A stretch of DNA of 64,000 nucleotides from Mycolicibacterium tusciae (GCF_002086795.1 NZ_MVIM01000011.1:1-64000); one strand, 5' to 3'; positions 42,731 to 51,979 are shown, counted from the stretch's first letter. The notes: generated by a model not told the origin, from the letters alone. Numbers and translations are program-made.

Positions 42731-43908
42731 TGCGCGAAATGACCGACGTCGTCGACAAGAGCGACGGACCCGTACCGGTCTATCGGCCCTATCTCGGCGA
42801 CGATGTGCAGAAAGCGGCGACCGACGCGCTCGCCGCGGGGTGGTTGGGCATGGGAAAGCTCAGCCAGGAGTTCGAGATCTCCATCGAGCGCTATCTCGGC
42901 CTGCAGGATCGTCGGGTGGTCTCCACGAACTCGTGCACCGAGGCACTGCACCTGGCCGGCCGCCTGATCGGTCTCGGACCCGGTGACGAGGTGATCTGCC
43001 CCTCCTTCACCTATGTCGCTGGACACCAGGCGATCAGCCGCACCGGCGCCGAGATCGTGTTCTGTGACATCGAGCCAACGTATCTGAGCATCGACCCCGC
43101 CGAGGTCCGCAAGCTGATCGGTCCGCGGACCAAGGCCATTCTGGCTGTCGATTACCTCGGTCTCCCTTGCTATCTCGACGAGCTGATGGCGATCGCGCGC
43201 GAGCATGGCCTGAGGGTCATCGAGGATGCGGCACACGCCTTCGGCAGCGTCAGCAAGGGCAGAGCGATCGGTTCGTTCGGAGACATCACCTGCTTCAGCT
43301 TCGGGCCCGTCAAGACGATCACCAGCCTGGAGGGCGGCGCGGTGATCACGTCTGATGTCAACGACGTCCAGGCATTGCACGAGCTACGGCATCTCGGTAT
43401 CGACTCAGACACCGACGCCAGATACCGCAATCAGCGCAACTGGGATTTCGACGTGGTCCGGCAGGGCTACCGCTGTCACTTGGGTTCGGTCCCTGCCGCG
43501 ATCGGTCTCTCGCAGCTCGCCCGCGTCGATGAGTTCATCGACAACCGGCAGCTGTATTGCCGGTATTACGACGAGGCCTTCGCCGATCTCGACGGCGTGA
43601 CGCTGTTCGATACCGACTGGACCGACGTCGCCCCGTACATTTACGTCATCAGGCTGCCCGACGCCGGTGTCCGCGGAGCCCTGATCGACCACCTCAAACG
43701 CCTCGGCATCGCCACCGGCATTCATTTCCTTGGTGCGCACCACTTCAGCTACTACCGAGATTGCCGCCGCGGCAGTCTCGAGGTCACCGAGGTCGCTGCC
43801 GACAGTGTGCTGACGCTACCGCTGCATCCCTACATGAGTAGAAGCACCCTGGACAGGGTGATCGACGGTGTCCGCGACTTCATGACGATGCACATGAGGA
43901 AGGCATAG
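42730..43908 (+). CDS. DegT/DnrJ/EryC1-family sugar aminotransferase
   Basis: 392 aa. STNSCTEALHLAGRL and VICPSFTYVAGHQAI in the N-terminal half, VIEDAAHAFGS, and the PLP region CFSFGPVKTITSLEGGA with Lys195. The lysine is kept, so this should be a true sugar aminotransferase, not a RfbH-type 3-dehydrase (which has His there). It would transfer an amino group to a keto-sugar nucleotide. GTG 42730 overlaps the rfbF stop; ATG 42739 is an alternative. Confidence 0.88.
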   Translation: MREMTDVVDKSDGPVPVYRPYLGDDVQKAATDALAAGWLGMGKLSQEFEISIERYLGLQDRRVVSTNSCTEALHLAGRLIGLGPGDEVICPSFTYVAGHQAISRTGAEIVFCDIEPTYLSIDPAEVRKLIGPRTKAILAVDYLGLPCYLDELMAIAREHGLRVIEDAAHAFGSVSKGRAIGSFGDITCFSFGPVKTITSLEGGAVITSDVNDVQALHELRHLGIDSDTDARYRNQRNWDFDVVRQGYRCHLGSVPAAIGLSQLARVDEFIDNRQLYCRYYDEAFADLDGVTLFDTDWTDVAPYIYVIRLPDAGVRGALIDHLKRLGIATGIHFLGAHHFSYYRDCRRGSLEVTEVAADSVLTLPLHPYMSRSTLDRVIDGVRDFMTMHMRKA

Positions 43909-43914
43909 CCGCGG

Positions 43915-46158
43915 GTGGTTAGCTCCCTGGACACCACACGCAGAGCCCACCCGGCCGGGCAGCACCGGCGTGGCACCGTCGGTCCGGCGCCCCCGAGCGC
44001 TTTCGAGACGCCGACGATCCTGGTGCTGTCGGCCGTATTGATCTGTGCCTCGTCCATATTGACGATGCTCTCGATCATCGGTCTGAGTGAGTTGGTGCCC
44101 GAGTCAGTCCGCGTTGCGCTGGTGGTCCTCACCGCCGTCACGCTGCCCGGCTTGCCGATTGCGTCGTGGTTATGCCTGCCGCGTAACGGGATATTCGCCA
44201 GTGTGGCGGTTGCGCTGTCACTTGCGTCGACCCTGCTGTTGTCACAGTTGAGCAATGTGGCCGGCCTACATCACCCCTTTGCTGTTCAGCTTCTGATTCT
44301 CGGCATGGCTACGGTGCCCACCGTGCTTCTCGCGAACCGATGGCGCACGCAACCGAGTGTCCTTCGCGCGTCGCCCGGCCGCAGTTTCCTTGTCAGTGTT
44401 CGCGCAACGCTCGGGCGAGCCAGCGGATACAGCATCGCGATGTTGGCCATCGCCCTTGCGCTCTTCGTCGCCGGAGTGTCCGAACTCGATACCGACCGCA
44501 GCGGCGCCACCGGGCTGATCGGCATCTTGGGTATCAAATACGTTGCCGGGTTCGCGCTCTTGTGCGTGGTGCTCGCCGTGGAGTACAGCAGGACCGTCAT
44601 CGACAAGGCGATGCTCGCGTTATCGAACGTGATGTTGGTGATGTACATGACCATGCCGGTAGCGTGGTCGGATCGCACGGCGCCATTCTCGACGGCATAC
44701 GTTCACCGATACATCGCCGACTGGATCGTCGACATCGGCGCTATGCCACCACCTGTCGACGCCAGAATCAGTTGGGGCGGCTTCTTTTCCGGCGCCGCGC
44801 ACCTGATGAGTATCGGGTCGCTCAACGACAGCGCAGTGTTCGTCACCAGTGCGTCCTTCTTCTTCGGCGTTCTGCTGATCTTCCCGGTTTACGCCATCGC
44901 TCTGGCCCTGAGCGGGAATGCCCGGACGGCCTGGCTCGGTGTCACCGTCTTCGTCCTCTTCAACTGGTATCAGCAGGATTACTTTGCGCCCCAAGCGGTC
45001 GCGATGCAGCTCTACGCCACAATCCTGGCGGTGCTGATCTGGCAGCTGCGGGCAGCGCGGCTGCCGGTACTGCACGGCCGTCGATTCGCGGGACTGACGA
45101 AACCCTGGAGTCGCCTGCCCGGACTGGTTCCCCGTACCGATGCGCGATGGTCACTTGCGATGGAGGTTGCGCTGGTCGTGCTGATCGCGGCCATGGTGGT
45201 GTCGCATCAGTTGACACCGCTGGTGACCATCGGCGCACTGCTATCGATGTCGATGCTCGGCGTCACGCGGCTCAAACTCCTTTGGCTTGCAGCGCTTCTC
45301 ATCTTCGTCGCGTGGTTCACCTACGGCGCCAGCGCCTACTGGCAGGGCCACCTCGGCGAAGTGCTTCACGAACTCGGCAGCGTGCGCAGTAGCTTGGGCG
45401 TCGGCGTGTCGAATCGTATCGCTGGGGATCCCGTCTACAGCACCATGCAGCTGCTGCGGATCGGCGCCGGCGCCCTTCTGTTCGTCATGGCCGCGGTCGG
45501 CCTTTATCGGATACGGCGGAGCAAGTTCTGGCTCATTGCGGCGGCCCTCGCGTTGCAGCCCTTCATGTTGGTCGTGGTGCAGAGCTACGGCGGGGAGGTC
45601 GTGATCCGCTGCTTCCTCTACGCGTCCCCGGTATTGGCGCCGCTGGCGGCAATCGCACTTCGGTCAGTGCTGCGGCTGGGAACGAGAGGGCGCGAACGAC
45701 GATGGGGCATCACCCTGGTGACAGGTGTGCTGTTGCTCATCCTGGGGCTGTGGGGCCTGACCAATCGGGGGTTGAACACATCGTTCGAGCACACCGACCC
45801 AGCCGAGCTGGCGATCTCGGAGCAACTGGCAAAGCAGGTTGCTCCGGGGTCGGTTGCCTTCTGGGGTCAAGGCACGTTGCTCGGCCTGCCCAGGGGTCAC
45901 GACGTCGGTGCCGCCTGCATCGAGGCGGGTCGCGATCTCGCCGAGTGCACCGCCGAAGGAGACGCGTCGTATCTCATCGTCACTCGGCAGGACGAAAGGC
46001 TTCTCGAATACCGCTATCGCGTCGACCACGATGCGGTGGCGCGGGCGATCGAGTTGCTGGTGTCCTACTACGCCTTTACCCCGGTTTACAGCAGCGAGCT
46101 CGTCACAGTGCTCGAGCGCGCCGGTGCCAAGCCCGTTTTGCTCGGGATACCGCAATGA
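43915..46158 (+). CDS. Large polytopic membrane protein, candidate polymerase or GT-C enzyme
   Basis: 747 aa with about 13-15 membrane segments through residue 620, then a C-terminal soluble part of about 120 residues (from TSFEHTDPAELAISEQL). A long extracytoplasmic loop (about 260-290: HRYIADWIVDIGAMPPPVDAR region) carries aspartates. This resembles GT-C glycosyltransferases or O-antigen-polymerase-like proteins, but I see no signature that settles it. AGGAAGG precedes GTG 43915. Its role in the cluster (polymerisation or sugar transfer outside the membrane) is inference. Confidence 0.75.
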   Translation: MVSSLDTTRRAHPAGQHRRGTVGPAPPSAFETPTILVLSAVLICASSILTMLSIIGLSELVPESVRVALVVLTAVTLPGLPIASWLCLPRNGIFASVAVALSLASTLLLSQLSNVAGLHHPFAVQLLILGMATVPTVLLANRWRTQPSVLRASPGRSFLVSVRATLGRASGYSIAMLAIALALFVAGVSELDTDRSGATGLIGILGIKYVAGFALLCVVLAVEYSRTVIDKAMLALSNVMLVMYMTMPVAWSDRTAPFSTAYVHRYIADWIVDIGAMPPPVDARISWGGFFSGAAHLMSIGSLNDSAVFVTSASFFFGVLLIFPVYAIALALSGNARTAWLGVTVFVLFNWYQQDYFAPQAVAMQLYATILAVLIWQLRAARLPVLHGRRFAGLTKPWSRLPGLVPRTDARWSLAMEVALVVLIAAMVVSHQLTPLVTIGALLSMSMLGVTRLKLLWLAALLIFVAWFTYGASAYWQGHLGEVLHELGSVRSSLGVGVSNRIAGDPVYSTMQLLRIGAGALLFVMAAVGLYRIRRSKFWLIAAALALQPFMLVVVQSYGGEVVIRCFLYASPVLAPLAAIALRSVLRLGTRGRERRWGITLVTGVLLLILGLWGLTNRGLNTSFEHTDPAELAISEQLAKQVAPGSVAFWGQGTLLGLPRGHDVGAACIEAGRDLAECTAEGDASYLIVTRQDERLLEYRYRVDHDAVARAIELLVSYYAFTPVYSSELVTVLERAGAKPVLLGIPQ

Positions 46159-46346
46159 CCGGCATCGCGCTCTTTGCCCTTGCGGGACTGCTGTATGTCT
46201 TGGCGACCCTGCGCCGTGAGTGGCAGGTGTCCTATTACGGCGATCTGCGCCAGGACGACATGAAAACCGTGCTCACCTTCGCCGCTGTGACCGTCTCTGT
46301 TTTCGCGGTGGCAATCGCAGCCCTCTCAATGGTGCTACAGACGTGA
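46155..46346 (+). CDS. Small two-helix membrane protein
   Basis: 63 aa. Helix 1 is about residues 2-18 (TGIALFALAGLLYVLAT), then a polar loop REWQVSYYGDLRQDD, then helix 2 about 38-60. Its ATG overlaps the previous stop (ATGA), and its own stop overlaps the GH16 start (GTGA), so it is a real coupled gene despite its size. Perhaps an accessory subunit of the large membrane protein. Function unknown. Confidence 0.75.
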   Translation: MTGIALFALAGLLYVLATLRREWQVSYYGDLRQDDMKTVLTFAAVTVSVFAVAIAALSMVLQT

Positions 46347-47167
46347 AAGGCTTGACGTTGCCCAGACGTGCCGTTTCGGCGGCGATATTGCTTACGGCCG
46401 TGGTCGTGGCTACCTGTCCGACATCGGCTTCGGGGCAAGCGCCGCGGATGGAGTTGCCAGGCTGGACGCCGGTGTTCTACGACGACTTCGATCGGGACGC
46501 GCCGATCGGAAGTTGGGCCAACGATTGTGATCCCGGGAAGGTGGCGTACCAGGGTCAGCAGGGCCAACAGTGGCTCAGCTACCCGCGCTGCTTCAACGAC
46601 ACCATCGATCGCCGACCCTACCGGTCGGAACAGGTGCTGCAGGTGGCCGACGGGATGCTCATCTTCAACCTGCAGAACGTGGACGGTCAGCCTGCGGGCG
46701 CCAACCCTTCCCCGATACTGCGCAGCGGCAGTCAGTACCAGCGTTACGGCCGGTACTCCGCACGGATGCGCGTCGACAATCCCAATCTCACCGAGTACTA
46801 CGTCGCCTGGTTATTGTGGCCGCAATCCGAAAACTGGCCGTACGACGGCGAATTGGACTTCCCAGAAGGCGGATTGGCCGGTCCTGTCGGTGGCTTCCAG
46901 CACTTCGCCGGCCCCGCCTCGTGCAACGGCTGCAAGATACCTTCCCGGGACGTCGGTGCGCGGTTCACCGACTGGCACACCTACACCATCGAGTGGTCAC
47001 CGGGGCGGGTGCGCTACCTACTGGACGATGTGGTGGTTCTCGATAGCACCGAGTCGGTGCCGGACACTCCGATGCGCTGGCAGCTGCAAACCGAAACTCG
47101 CGGAAACGGAAACAACAGTGGACGGCTGCTCGTCGATTGGGTTTCCGTTTGGTCCTACAGCGGATAG
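46343..47167 (+). CDS. Secreted family 16 glycoside hydrolase
   Basis: 274 aa. Signal peptide of about 30 residues (arginines at 8-9, a hydrophobic core, then PTSASGQA). The catalytic GH16 motif is ELDFPE (Glu170, Asp172, Glu175), matching ExDxxE, preceded by YYVAWLLWPQSENWPYDG. GH16 enzymes cut or transglycosylate beta-glucans and galactans. In this cluster it may trim or remodel the exported polymer. GTG start coupled to the small membrane protein gene. Confidence 0.9.
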   Translation: MKGLTLPRRAVSAAILLTAVVVATCPTSASGQAPRMELPGWTPVFYDDFDRDAPIGSWANDCDPGKVAYQGQQGQQWLSYPRCFNDTIDRRPYRSEQVLQVADGMLIFNLQNVDGQPAGANPSPILRSGSQYQRYGRYSARMRVDNPNLTEYYVAWLLWPQSENWPYDGELDFPEGGLAGPVGGFQHFAGPASCNGCKIPSRDVGARFTDWHTYTIEWSPGRVRYLLDDVVVLDSTESVPDTPMRWQLQTETRGNGNNSGRLLVDWVSVWSYSG

Positions 47168-47173
47168 CGAAAT

Positions 47174-48154
47174 ATGGAGACTGCCGTGACGACGACAGCG
47201 ACACACCGGGTCAGCGTGATCATCTGCGCATACACCGAAGAGCGCTGGGACGACCTGGTGCGCTCAGTGGGCAACGCCGCCGAGACGCTCCTCGATGACG
47301 ACGAGTTGATTGTCGTCGTCGACCACAACGCGCAACTCTTGGCTCGCGCGCAACGGGAGATCGACGACGTCGGGCGACCGGCGCTACAGATCGTCGCCAG
47401 TACGGAGAAGAAAGGTCTGTCTGGCGCCCGCAACAGCGGGATCGCTTGTGCCACTGGTGACATCGTTGCATTCGTCGACGACGACGCCGCTGTGCATCCC
47501 GGCTGGCGTGACGCCCTCACCGGCCACTATGCCGATGCCGCGGTGGCAGTGGTGGGAGGCTCTGCCCAACCGGTGTGGCCGAATGAACGACCGCGATGGC
47601 TGCCCGGTGAGTACGACTGGATCGTCGGATGCGCCTACGTCGGTCTGCCGACGACGGTGCTGCCGGTACGCAACGTAATGGGCTGCAACATGTCGTTTCG
47701 TCGTGAAATCCTCGGTTCGGTAGGCGGTTTCAATACCGATCTCGGACGAGTGGGACGACACCCGGTCGGTTGCGAGGAGACCGAATTCTGTATCCGGATA
47801 TCGCAGCGGTGGCCGTCGAAGAAAATCCTGTTCGATCCCGATCTCCGGGTTTCACATTATGTATCGGCCGACCGCACCAAACTTCGGTACGCGGTGCGGC
47901 GGTGCTTCGGAGAAGGCATATCGAAGCGCCAGATATCACGGCTCGTCGGCTCGCGTGATGCCACCAGCGCGGAGCGAAGCTACCTGACCGTCACGGTGCC
48001 GCGGGCGCTGCTGCGCGGTGTGCGGGAGGGCTTGTCGCCGAGGGCTCGTCGCTTCGCGCCCGGCGGTCTGGCCCGATCGGCGGTACTGGTCCTTGGCGTA
48101 TCGGCGGCCGGGGCCGGTTACGTGTACGCCGCGGCTCGGGAGAGACGGCACTGA
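47174..48154 (+). CDS. Family 2 glycosyltransferase with C-terminal membrane segment
   Basis: 326 aa. SVIICAYTEERWDDLV at the N-terminus, GLSGARNSGIACATGDIVAF, DDD at 102-104, and GCNMSFRREILGSVGGF, GCEETEFCIRI typical of inverting GT2 enzymes. The last 30 residues contain a hydrophobic helix (ARSAVLVLGVSAAGAGYVYAA), suggesting membrane attachment. It probably adds a sugar to the lipid-linked repeat unit; specificity unknown. Its stop overlaps the flippase start (TGATG). Confidence 0.88.
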   Translation: METAVTTTATHRVSVIICAYTEERWDDLVRSVGNAAETLLDDDELIVVVDHNAQLLARAQREIDDVGRPALQIVASTEKKGLSGARNSGIACATGDIVAFVDDDAAVHPGWRDALTGHYADAAVAVVGGSAQPVWPNERPRWLPGEYDWIVGCAYVGLPTTVLPVRNVMGCNMSFRREILGSVGGFNTDLGRVGRHPVGCEETEFCIRISQRWPSKKILFDPDLRVSHYVSADRTKLRYAVRRCFGEGISKRQISRLVGSRDATSAERSYLTVTVPRALLRGVREGLSPRARRFAPGGLARSAVLVLGVSAAGAGYVYAAARERRH

Positions 48155-49416
48155 TGTCGATCACCGTTTCGGGCCCGCAGCCCCGCAGTGGGTTGGCCGG
48201 GGATTCGATCGCGATCGTCCTGACGTACTTTCTCACCGCGGCGGCGGGCATGCTGTTCTGGATCGTGGCGGCCAGGACGATACCTGCCCACGAACTCGGT
48301 GTGCAGACTGCGCTCATCTCGCTGATCACGACCATCGGTACCGTCACCGCCTACGGCGTCGGCAGTGCCTACAAAGCCATGCTGTCCGCGCCCGGGTGCG
48401 TCCGCCGTCAGCGCCTCGTCGACGGTCTGATCATCACGGTTGTGGTGTCGCTGACCGTCGGGGCGCTGGCAGGCCAGTTCGCCGGCGAGGCTGTGGCCGG
48501 CGATTCCATAACTGCGCTGTTGGTGCCTGCCGGCGCGCTGGTGCTGGCATTGTTCGTGCTCAAGGACGCGGCGCTGATTGGCCTGCACGCCACGCGGTGG
48601 CTGCCGGTCCTCAACCTGGTCTCGGTTTTGGTCAAGGTCGGTCTCGTACTGTTACTTGCGGGGTGGCTGGACCTGCCCGCAGTGTGGGCGACCGTCATAC
48701 CGGCCGCCGCGACGGCATTGTTTGCCTTCGTATTCATCATTCCCGCGTTGGTCAAGTATCCCGGCGGTGTCCCGTCGCAAGACGTGCCGGATCCCCGGCT
48801 CAGCCGTCGGGCGATGGGCGCGTTCGTCTTTCGTGACGGAGTCGCCAGCTCGACGTCGTTCGGCCTCATCCTGGTGCTGCCCTTTGTCACCACCTGGCTG
48901 GCGGGGCCGGTTGCGGGCGCGACGCTGGCGATCGCGATGGCCGTCGCGCAGGCATTGGACTTCGTTCCAGACGGGGCCGGCGCGGCACTGACCTCTCACA
49001 TGGCCCGCGAACCCGCGGCGGCGACCTTTCACGTGCGGCGAATCTGGCTGATCTCCACGGTGCTGGTCGGCACCGGCGCGGTGGTTCTCGCGATCGGCTC
49101 GCCCTGGGTAGGTCGGCTGTTCGGGGACGGCTACGACGGCGCCGATTTCCGCGCTTGCTTGATCGTGGTCGCAGTGGGTTCGGTTCTGCGCGTGCCGTAC
49201 TCGATCTGGATGTCGGTGCTGCGGGCATCACTGGAGACCCGCACGATCTTGCGAGTCAACACGGCGACGTTCGTCGTCTCGTTGCCGACGATCGGCTATC
49301 TGACCCACTACTGGGGGGGCGTCGGCGCCGCCGTCGGCCTCGCCATCGGCTCTGCCCTGCTCGGTGGCTTTGGGGCGTGGGACCTCAAGCGACGCTGGCT
49401 CGGCGGCAGCCGCTAG
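48154..49416 (+). CDS. Polysaccharide flippase (Wzx/MATE-like)
   Basis: 420 aa with about 12 membrane helices. The N-terminus (GDSIAIVLTYFLTAAAGMLFWIVAARTI, then ELGVQTALISLITTIG) is typical of the MOP polysaccharide exporter superfamily. It should move the lipid-linked unit across the cytoplasmic membrane. Last gene of the cluster. Its TAG shares CTAG with the stop of the facing chsH3-like gene. Confidence 0.88.
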   Translation: MSITVSGPQPRSGLAGDSIAIVLTYFLTAAAGMLFWIVAARTIPAHELGVQTALISLITTIGTVTAYGVGSAYKAMLSAPGCVRRQRLVDGLIITVVVSLTVGALAGQFAGEAVAGDSITALLVPAGALVLALFVLKDAALIGLHATRWLPVLNLVSVLVKVGLVLLLAGWLDLPAVWATVIPAAATALFAFVFIIPALVKYPGGVPSQDVPDPRLSRRAMGAFVFRDGVASSTSFGLILVLPFVTTWLAGPVAGATLAIAMAVAQALDFVPDGAGAALTSHMAREPAAATFHVRRIWLISTVLVGTGAVVLAIGSPWVGRLFGDGYDGADFRACLIVVAVGSVLRVPYSIWMSVLRASLETRTILRVNTATFVVSLPTIGYLTHYWGGVGAAVGLAIGSALLGGFGAWDLKRRWLGGSR

Positions 49417-50282
49417 GCCGGGACGAGCTCCACGCCCGCCAGTGCCACCGCGTTGTCACGCTCGGGCGCGGTGACCACGGCGGTGAAACCGTCGCCCTCT
49501 TTCCAGATGCTGGCCAGCAGCGTCTCGCCGGGGAACACCACACCCGCGAACCGGGCGCCGTAGCTCCCGACCCGGGCGGTGTCGCCGTCGAGCAAGGTGT
49601 CGACCATCGCCTTGCAGGTCATGCCGTAGGTGCACAGACCATGCAGGATCGGCCTCGGAAAGCCTGCGGCGGCCGCGAATTCGGGATCCGAATGTAACGG
49701 ATTGCGGTCACCGCACATGCGGTACAGCAGGGCCTGCTGCGGCGACACCGCGATCGATATCTCGAAATCCGCGGCGCGCTGCGTGTGGTCCGATGACGTA
49801 GAAGACCCAGACGGGCCCCGTTCGCCGCCGAAGCCGCCCTCGCCGCGGGCGAAGATCGACCGCTTCTGCTTCCACAGGACCGTGCCGTCCGGTGTGGAAA
49901 CCGTGGTCTCCGACCAGATCACCGCGGCCTTGCCCTTGTCCCAGATGTCGGTGAACCGGGTGACAGCGACGCCGGTGCCCGACGGCGGGATCGGCCCGGG
50001 CGCAGACACCGCTTCGCTGGCGTGCAGCACCTTCGAAAGCTCGATGTCGATCCCGGGGAAGCGAACGCTGGGCGGTTCGGTCATGTGGAAGCTCTGCGCC
50101 ACGTTGGCGAACGTCGGCAGTACCTGCGGGGTGCCGTCGGTGAGGTAGCGCAGTTCGCGCTTGTCCATCGGGTCGCCACCCGCGCCGAGGCCGAGGTGGT
50201 ACAGCTGGACATCGCTACTGGTCCAGGAGAATTCAGCGGGTGGAAGCTCGGCGCCCAGCGCCTCGTCGAGATTGATGGGCAT
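49413..50282 (-). CDS. chsH3: MaoC-type enoyl-CoA hydratase (Rv3538/ChsH3-like)
   Basis: 289 aa, double hot-dog hydratase 2. The catalytic motif is YRMCGDRNPLHSDPEFAAAA with Asp192 and His197. Rv3538 (286 aa) has the same neighbour, kstD, and was reported as a hydratase (ChsH3) in the C24 side-chain cycle. ATG 50282 overlaps the kstD stop by one base, so it is read with kstD from the KstR-controlled promoter. Confidence 0.88.
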   Translation of the reverse strand: MPINLDEALGAELPPAEFSWTSSDVQLYHLGLGAGGDPMDKRELRYLTDGTPQVLPTFANVAQSFHMTEPPSVRFPGIDIELSKVLHASEAVSAPGPIPPSGTGVAVTRFTDIWDKGKAAVIWSETTVSTPDGTVLWKQKRSIFARGEGGFGGERGPSGSSTSSDHTQRAADFEISIAVSPQQALLYRMCGDRNPLHSDPEFAAAAGFPRPILHGLCTYGMTCKAMVDTLLDGDTARVGSYGARFAGVVFPGETLLASIWKEGDGFTAVVTAPERDNAVALAGVELVPA

Positions 50283-51964
50283 CAGTTCTTCCCCGCGATG
50301 TGTAGTGCTGCCAGGTATCCGAACGTCATGGCGGGGCCGATGGTGCCGCCAGGACCGGGATAGGTGTGGCCCATCACCGGTGAGCTGACATTACCCGCGG
50401 CGTAGAGGCCTTCGATGATCGAACCGTCGTCGCGCATCGCACGCCCGTGGATGTCGGTGCGGACGCCACCCTTGGTGCCCAGGTCACCCGGCACCATCTT
50501 GGCCGCGTAGAACGGCGGTTTGGCGATCTCACCGAGGTTCGGATTCGGCTTGACCGTGGGGTCGCCGTAGTAGCGGTCGTACGCACTCTCGCCACGTTTG
50601 AAGTCCTCGTCGACACCCGAGCGGGCGAAGCCGTTGAAGCGCTCGATCGTCGCGGTCAGTGCTTCTGCGGACACCCCCGTCTGCTCGGCCAGTTCGGCGA
50701 TGGTGTCGGCCTTGACGATGACCCCTGATTCCATCCACTTCGTCGGGATCCGTTGTCCTGGCTGCAATCCCGCGAAGATGTAGCGATCGCGGTAGGTCTG
50801 GTCGAACACCAGCCACGCCGGGATGTTCTCGCCGGGACCCGGGCCCTGGCCGTACTGGCCGCCGTACATGTGGTGGCACGCCTCGACGTAGGGCATCGAC
50901 TCGTTCATGAACCGCTTGCCGGCCATGTTCACGATGATCGAGCCGGGGGAGTTGCGTTCGGACAGCGCGAACCACGGTGCATCCACCAGCGGAACCGTCG
51001 GCCCCCACCAGGCGTCTTCCATGATCTCCAGCGCGGCCCCCAGCTTCTCGGCGGCCAGGATGCCGTCACCGGTGTTCGCCTTCGCGCCGACGGTCCACTC
51101 GGTGGTGATCGGGGCGCGCTGGTACTTCACCCGCATCTGCTCGTTGTGCTCGAAACCACCCGACCCGAGGATCACCGCGCGGCGTGCCCGGATGAGTTGC
51201 GGCTCAGCGCTTTCCGGCGCATTGGTGTCACGAACGTAGATCCCACAAACCCTGCCGTCCTCGACGTAGAGGTCGGTCAGCGCGGTGTTCAGCTGGACCG
51301 GCACACCCGCCTTCTGCAGACCGATGCGCAGCGGTGCGATCAGGGCGCGGCCCATGCCGACGAGGTTCTTGCGGGTGGCGTTGGCCCACACGGAGCGCAC
51401 GCCGACCCTGATGCTGCGCAGCACCCCGCGCGGGTGGCGCTTGAGCTGGTTGAGACGCACGTAGTCCTGCTGCATCACCACCATGTTCAGCGGCACCTTG
51501 CCGTACGGCGGTTCGAGGCCCTTCTCGTCGGGGCCGAGCTTGCGGGCGTTGAACGGCTTCGGCTCGATCGAGCGTCCAGCGGGACGCCCGCCAGGTGTTT
51601 CTGGGTAGTAGTCGGAGTAGCCGGGCACCCAGCACATCTTCAGCGGCGAGTTCTTCAGCACGAACGACAACATCTCGGGTCCACGCTGCAGATAGGTGTC
51701 GATCTTCTCCGCGGGCACGACATCGCCGATGATCGCGTGCAGGTAGGTGCGGGCCGCTTCGGCCGTGTCTTGGACCCCGTCACGCTTGAGAATCTCGTTG
51801 TTCGGGATCCACACGCCGCCACCTGACCGCGCAGTGGAACCGCCATAGTGCGGAGCCTTCTCGACGACTACTGTGGAAAGTCCCTGGTGGGCGGCGGTGA
51901 GGGCGGCGACCATGCCGGCGGCGCCGCTTCCCACCACGACGACGTCATACTCCTGACCAGTCAT
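50282..51964 (-). CDS. kstD: 3-Ketosteroid delta1-dehydrogenase KstD
   Basis: 560 aa (563 in M. tuberculosis). FAD motif VVGSGAAGMVAA (Gly12-Gly17), GGSTARSGGGVWIP, and C-terminal active-site region GHTYPGPGGTIGPAMTFGYL. It introduces the 1,2 double bond in ring A; together with KshA this leads to opening of ring B. Start is ATG 51964, two bases from the KstR operator; a longer reading to 52111 would run through the operator and is rejected. Confidence 0.95.
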   Translation of the reverse strand: MTGQEYDVVVVGSGAAGMVAALTAAHQGLSTVVVEKAPHYGGSTARSGGGVWIPNNEILKRDGVQDTAEAARTYLHAIIGDVVPAEKIDTYLQRGPEMLSFVLKNSPLKMCWVPGYSDYYPETPGGRPAGRSIEPKPFNARKLGPDEKGLEPPYGKVPLNMVVMQQDYVRLNQLKRHPRGVLRSIRVGVRSVWANATRKNLVGMGRALIAPLRIGLQKAGVPVQLNTALTDLYVEDGRVCGIYVRDTNAPESAEPQLIRARRAVILGSGGFEHNEQMRVKYQRAPITTEWTVGAKANTGDGILAAEKLGAALEIMEDAWWGPTVPLVDAPWFALSERNSPGSIIVNMAGKRFMNESMPYVEACHHMYGGQYGQGPGPGENIPAWLVFDQTYRDRYIFAGLQPGQRIPTKWMESGVIVKADTIAELAEQTGVSAEALTATIERFNGFARSGVDEDFKRGESAYDRYYGDPTVKPNPNLGEIAKPPFYAAKMVPGDLGTKGGVRTDIHGRAMRDDGSIIEGLYAAGNVSSPVMGHTYPGPGGTIGPAMTFGYLAALHIAGKN

Positions 51965-51965
51965 G

Positions 51966-51979
51966 TAGAACACGTTATA
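51966..51979. promoter_or_regulatory. KstR operator between kstD and hsaE
   Basis: TAGAACACGTTATA matches TnnAACnnGTTnnA. On the minus strand it includes TATAAC (51974-51979), a possible -10 for kstD nine bases before its ATG. The same site lies 59 bases from the hsaE start and may control both directions. Confidence 0.9.
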
